In this document: positions 61,513 through 64,000 of the stretch, in pieces
Position numbering within the stretch: the stretch's first letter is position 1
How the letters are laid out: every line of letters starts with the position of its first letter
Assembly: GCF_964355755.1 (NCBI RefSeq)
Contig: NC_092679.1
Span: forward strand, 12,020,932 to 12,084,931
Direction: 5' to 3'
From: Antedon mediterranea
Taxonomy: Eukaryota > Echinodermata > Crinoidea > Comatulida > Antedonidae
DNA: 64,000 nt
Notes under the pieces: generated by a model
Databases searched by the model: none
What the model saw: the letters and a program-made list of their open reading frames with translations, nothing else
What the model was told of the DNA's origin: nothing
Position numbers and translations under genes: made by a program

Positions 61513-63070
61513 TCCGCAACGAAGTTGCAGGATAACCTCTTGTGATTGTACGAAATCATTCTGTATGATTTTTGTGTAACGCTTTTCTCTAAAACTTGCA
61601 AACATAACATTTCGGTAACTATCTTAACATATTGACATTTACGTAACGTCGTCAAGCGAAGCTTTTCATGACGTTTACAATTGCGCAACGTGACTTACGC
61701 GCGATTTAACGATTTTGTCGTATTTAACATAGCTCGACAACCAAATAACATTTCAACTTGAAACTTTGCAAAAGTTTAATTTATATCATGCGCTAACTTT
61801 CTGTTGAAAAAAAATTCCGTGTTTTACACAAAGTTACGCGCGCACGCGCATTTAAAATTTCAAAATGCGCAAAATTAATTTCTAATCAACTTTCTACGCG
61901 TTTCATGTCGTTTTAAGCATGTCAAAAATTCCCACGCGTGCGCACATTTTTACGTGTGCGGTGCGCACGTAGCATTGAAAACGTATTTTTTTCGCGTGAT
62001 TTATGTTTTTCCAGCCTTTTCTAGTAATTTTACCAAATTTTAAACAATTTCGACTTAAAGATACGTCATACGAGCACGTCGAATTGGACAATTTGCGCGC
62101 GTTTTTTATGAAAAGGTTAAAAAATTCCGTTTAAAATATGCCTTTTTTTAAACAGTCGTAATTTCTAAACTAGACGGTCAAATTTTTGTGGATGACATAT
62201 TCTAGAAGTAGATGAGTTGTAGATATCGGATCAGGTATTAATATGGCTAACCGGACATTGTGACGTCATCGTATGGCCACGCGAATATAAAATTTAGGAT
62301 TTTTGTATCTTTCGTCATAGCTCATCACATTGAATAGAGCGCATCTCCACTTATCCGTTTTCCATTTTCACCCCGATTTTGATATTGTCTAGGTCAATCA
62401 ACTATCTTTCGCATGAGTTAAAAATATTTTAATTTTTTTGACGTCATCGTGCCTAAAAATTTAAATCACGTGTGGCATCAATTTCATCTTTACAGTAAAT
62501 TTTAATCTGTTATAGCTCGTAAAAATAAAATGTGATAATCACGATTAAAACTTTTTCTGGAAGCTATTGGATTGTAGATACGAAATTATGTAAAAATGTT
62601 GCCAATCGGATGTTGTGACGTCATCATATGGCCAGTTAAATAAAAAAGGTCGTATTTTCATCTTTTGTGTCATAATTCATTACATTTAAAAGAGCGCGCA
62701 TCAATATTTCACGTATTCAAATTTCTCCTACACGCTAATACGTTGTTGCTGAGATAATTTCCTTTCGGAATTGCTACCTTCGCGTTTCATTTTAAAACCG
62801 TCAACATGTTAAAAATTGCAATAAATAGCGGGTCCCGTAATTTCACCTATTCTACACTGTATGTGATATGGATACAGATTATACTGTGTATACTATATAT
62901 GAATTTAAATAATAAAATTCAGCAATAACAACATATCATATTCTTCAGTTCAGGTCATAATGCCAACGTGAACACTTCCTTTTGTCCTCAACCTATCCCC
63001 TTAATGTTAATGTTGCACCACTTGCGCGGCGGATAACCAAACTCGTCAAAGTGACGAGTTACATGTCTAG
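61513..63070 (+). mobile_element. Non-autonomous Helitron, 1558 bp
   Basis: The 5' end is A|TCCGCAACG (TC after a host A at 61512). The 3' end has a 9-bp stem hairpin AACTCGTCA-AAG-TGACGAGTT (63040-63060), six bases, then CTAG (63067-63070), followed by a host T. This is the textbook Helitron end structure with insertion between A and T and no target-site duplication. There is no Rep/helicase ORF, so it must be mobilised in trans. Internally two segments echo each other: CATTGTGACGTCATCGTATG (~62254) and TGTTGTGACGTCATCATATG (~62611). The subterminal TTATCCGC at the left reappears inverted (GCGGATAA) near 63029. Confidence 0.82.
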
Positions 63071-64000
63071 TATTGTTTTTGATTTTGTTATTGAAATAAA
63101 AGATTTACATACAAACAGATCAAATCAATCAATTATATCAACAGCTACTGTATGCCTATACCACAGTACACATAAGCAGCATACTGAACCAAAATATTGT
63201 AGTTTTTATTTAACAGAATAAATGTTAATTGACTTGACTGTTCTGAATAATTAATTTTTATAACAATTTATTTACAAGATATCCCTGACTGTTACACACA
63301 ATTTAAAGGAAATTAGGAAGGCGGGGCAACTGTCTAGTTTGACGGTATCTTATAACCAGCTCAGAGAAATCAACTACCGGTAAGCACAAACCACAAAAAT
63401 AGATGCAAGACACAGTCACTCATAATACAAGTATGTCAAACAATAAAATTCAAGATTAATTATTTTATTACAGTAATAAATAGCAGGGCACATTGAATCA
63501 TTGATTTTTTTTAATATAAATTAAAAAGTAGTTCATCCTTTCATTTTAGGTGCCAAATGAGTGGAGCACCTACAGCAGAATGATGTGCTCCTGAATATGT
63601 CAATTAAATTTGTGTAATATTTAAACATTAGTATCTCTGACTAATATTTTGTATGCTACTAGAGAAACCATGAACAATAGAATATAAAATGATATTTTAG
63701 ATCACAAAATATTGAACAGATGGTATGTGCCTACTATCTCTACGCTTTTTATATTGTAGAAAATAAATGTCAAATTGACTGTCATTTTCACAATTTAGTT
63801 TTTTGTGTTTATTATCCGAAATACTGTGTCCAAAAGATATAATTACTCAAGATCTATAGTAGTTTCAACTTTAAATTACAACTTATTTCAACTTTAAAGG
63901 GTGTACATACAATGCAAGTGAGTTGGCCAGTTACCTCACTGTGTGTGTGACCTAGTGGGAACCAATTTTAATAGCTGTATTTTGTAGTGAGACAAAAAAC
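63071..64000. other. Right edge of window, no gene seen
   Basis: AT-rich. The word CTAGTGGGAACCAATTTTAA at ~63954 resembles one end of the TTCCCACTAG MITE family, but no partner arm was found before the window ends. Confidence 0.4.

Noticed and set aside
61503-62091. Basic minus-strand frames of ~60 codons
   Set aside because: They lie inside the non-coding Helitron, are short, and do not resemble Rep, helicase or RPA.

Overview
The window looks like animal nuclear DNA from a marine deuterostome, probably an echinoderm. The organism is inferred, not proven. Genes are split into many small exons with canonical GT..AG introns. The DNA is AT-rich, full of short fold-back (MITE-like) elements, tRNA-derived SINE pieces and minisatellites, and has TAGGCCTAG-rich stretches of the kind common in echinoderms. 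No prokaryotic features, CRISPR arrays or functional tRNA/rRNA genes were seen.

Layout. (1) 68-641, minus: a complete two-exon gene for a 142-residue, probably N-myristoylated, polybasic protein of unknown family. (2) 1.39-8.09 kb: a very large apparently non-coding element. It is bounded by 11-bp terminal inverted repeats and carries a 112-bp satellite array on the left and a 61-bp array on the right. Both arrays are built on the same AACGTTGAAATAAC core in opposite orientation, and the middle contains nested fold-back elements. (3) 8.1-11.5 kb: further fold-back elements and diverged repeats. (4) 11.80-20.04 kb, plus: ABCD4, the lysosomal cobalamin half-transporter. Twelve exons were reconstructed in phase; only the first few N-terminal residues were not found. 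(5) 20.0-23.5 kb: tail-to-tail intergenic region. (6) 23.49-46.76 kb, minus: a complete DAAM formin. All 23 coding exons join in phase to 1073 codons, against about 1070-1080 in vertebrate DAAM1. (7) 46.8-64 kb: no gene could be supported. It holds minisatellites, MITEs and, at 61.5-63.07 kb, a non-autonomous Helitron with an intact 3' hairpin and CTAG end.

The genes are not an operon-like set. DAAM (Wnt/PCP and Rho-controlled actin assembly) and ABCD4 (vitamin B12 export from lysosomes) are convergent neighbours with no obvious functional link. The items most worth following up are the satellite-armed 6.7-kb element, a 79-bp tandem duplication that copies the end of a DAAM exon with its 5' splice site five times, a decayed copy of an ABCD4 exon end with its splice site, and the Helitron.
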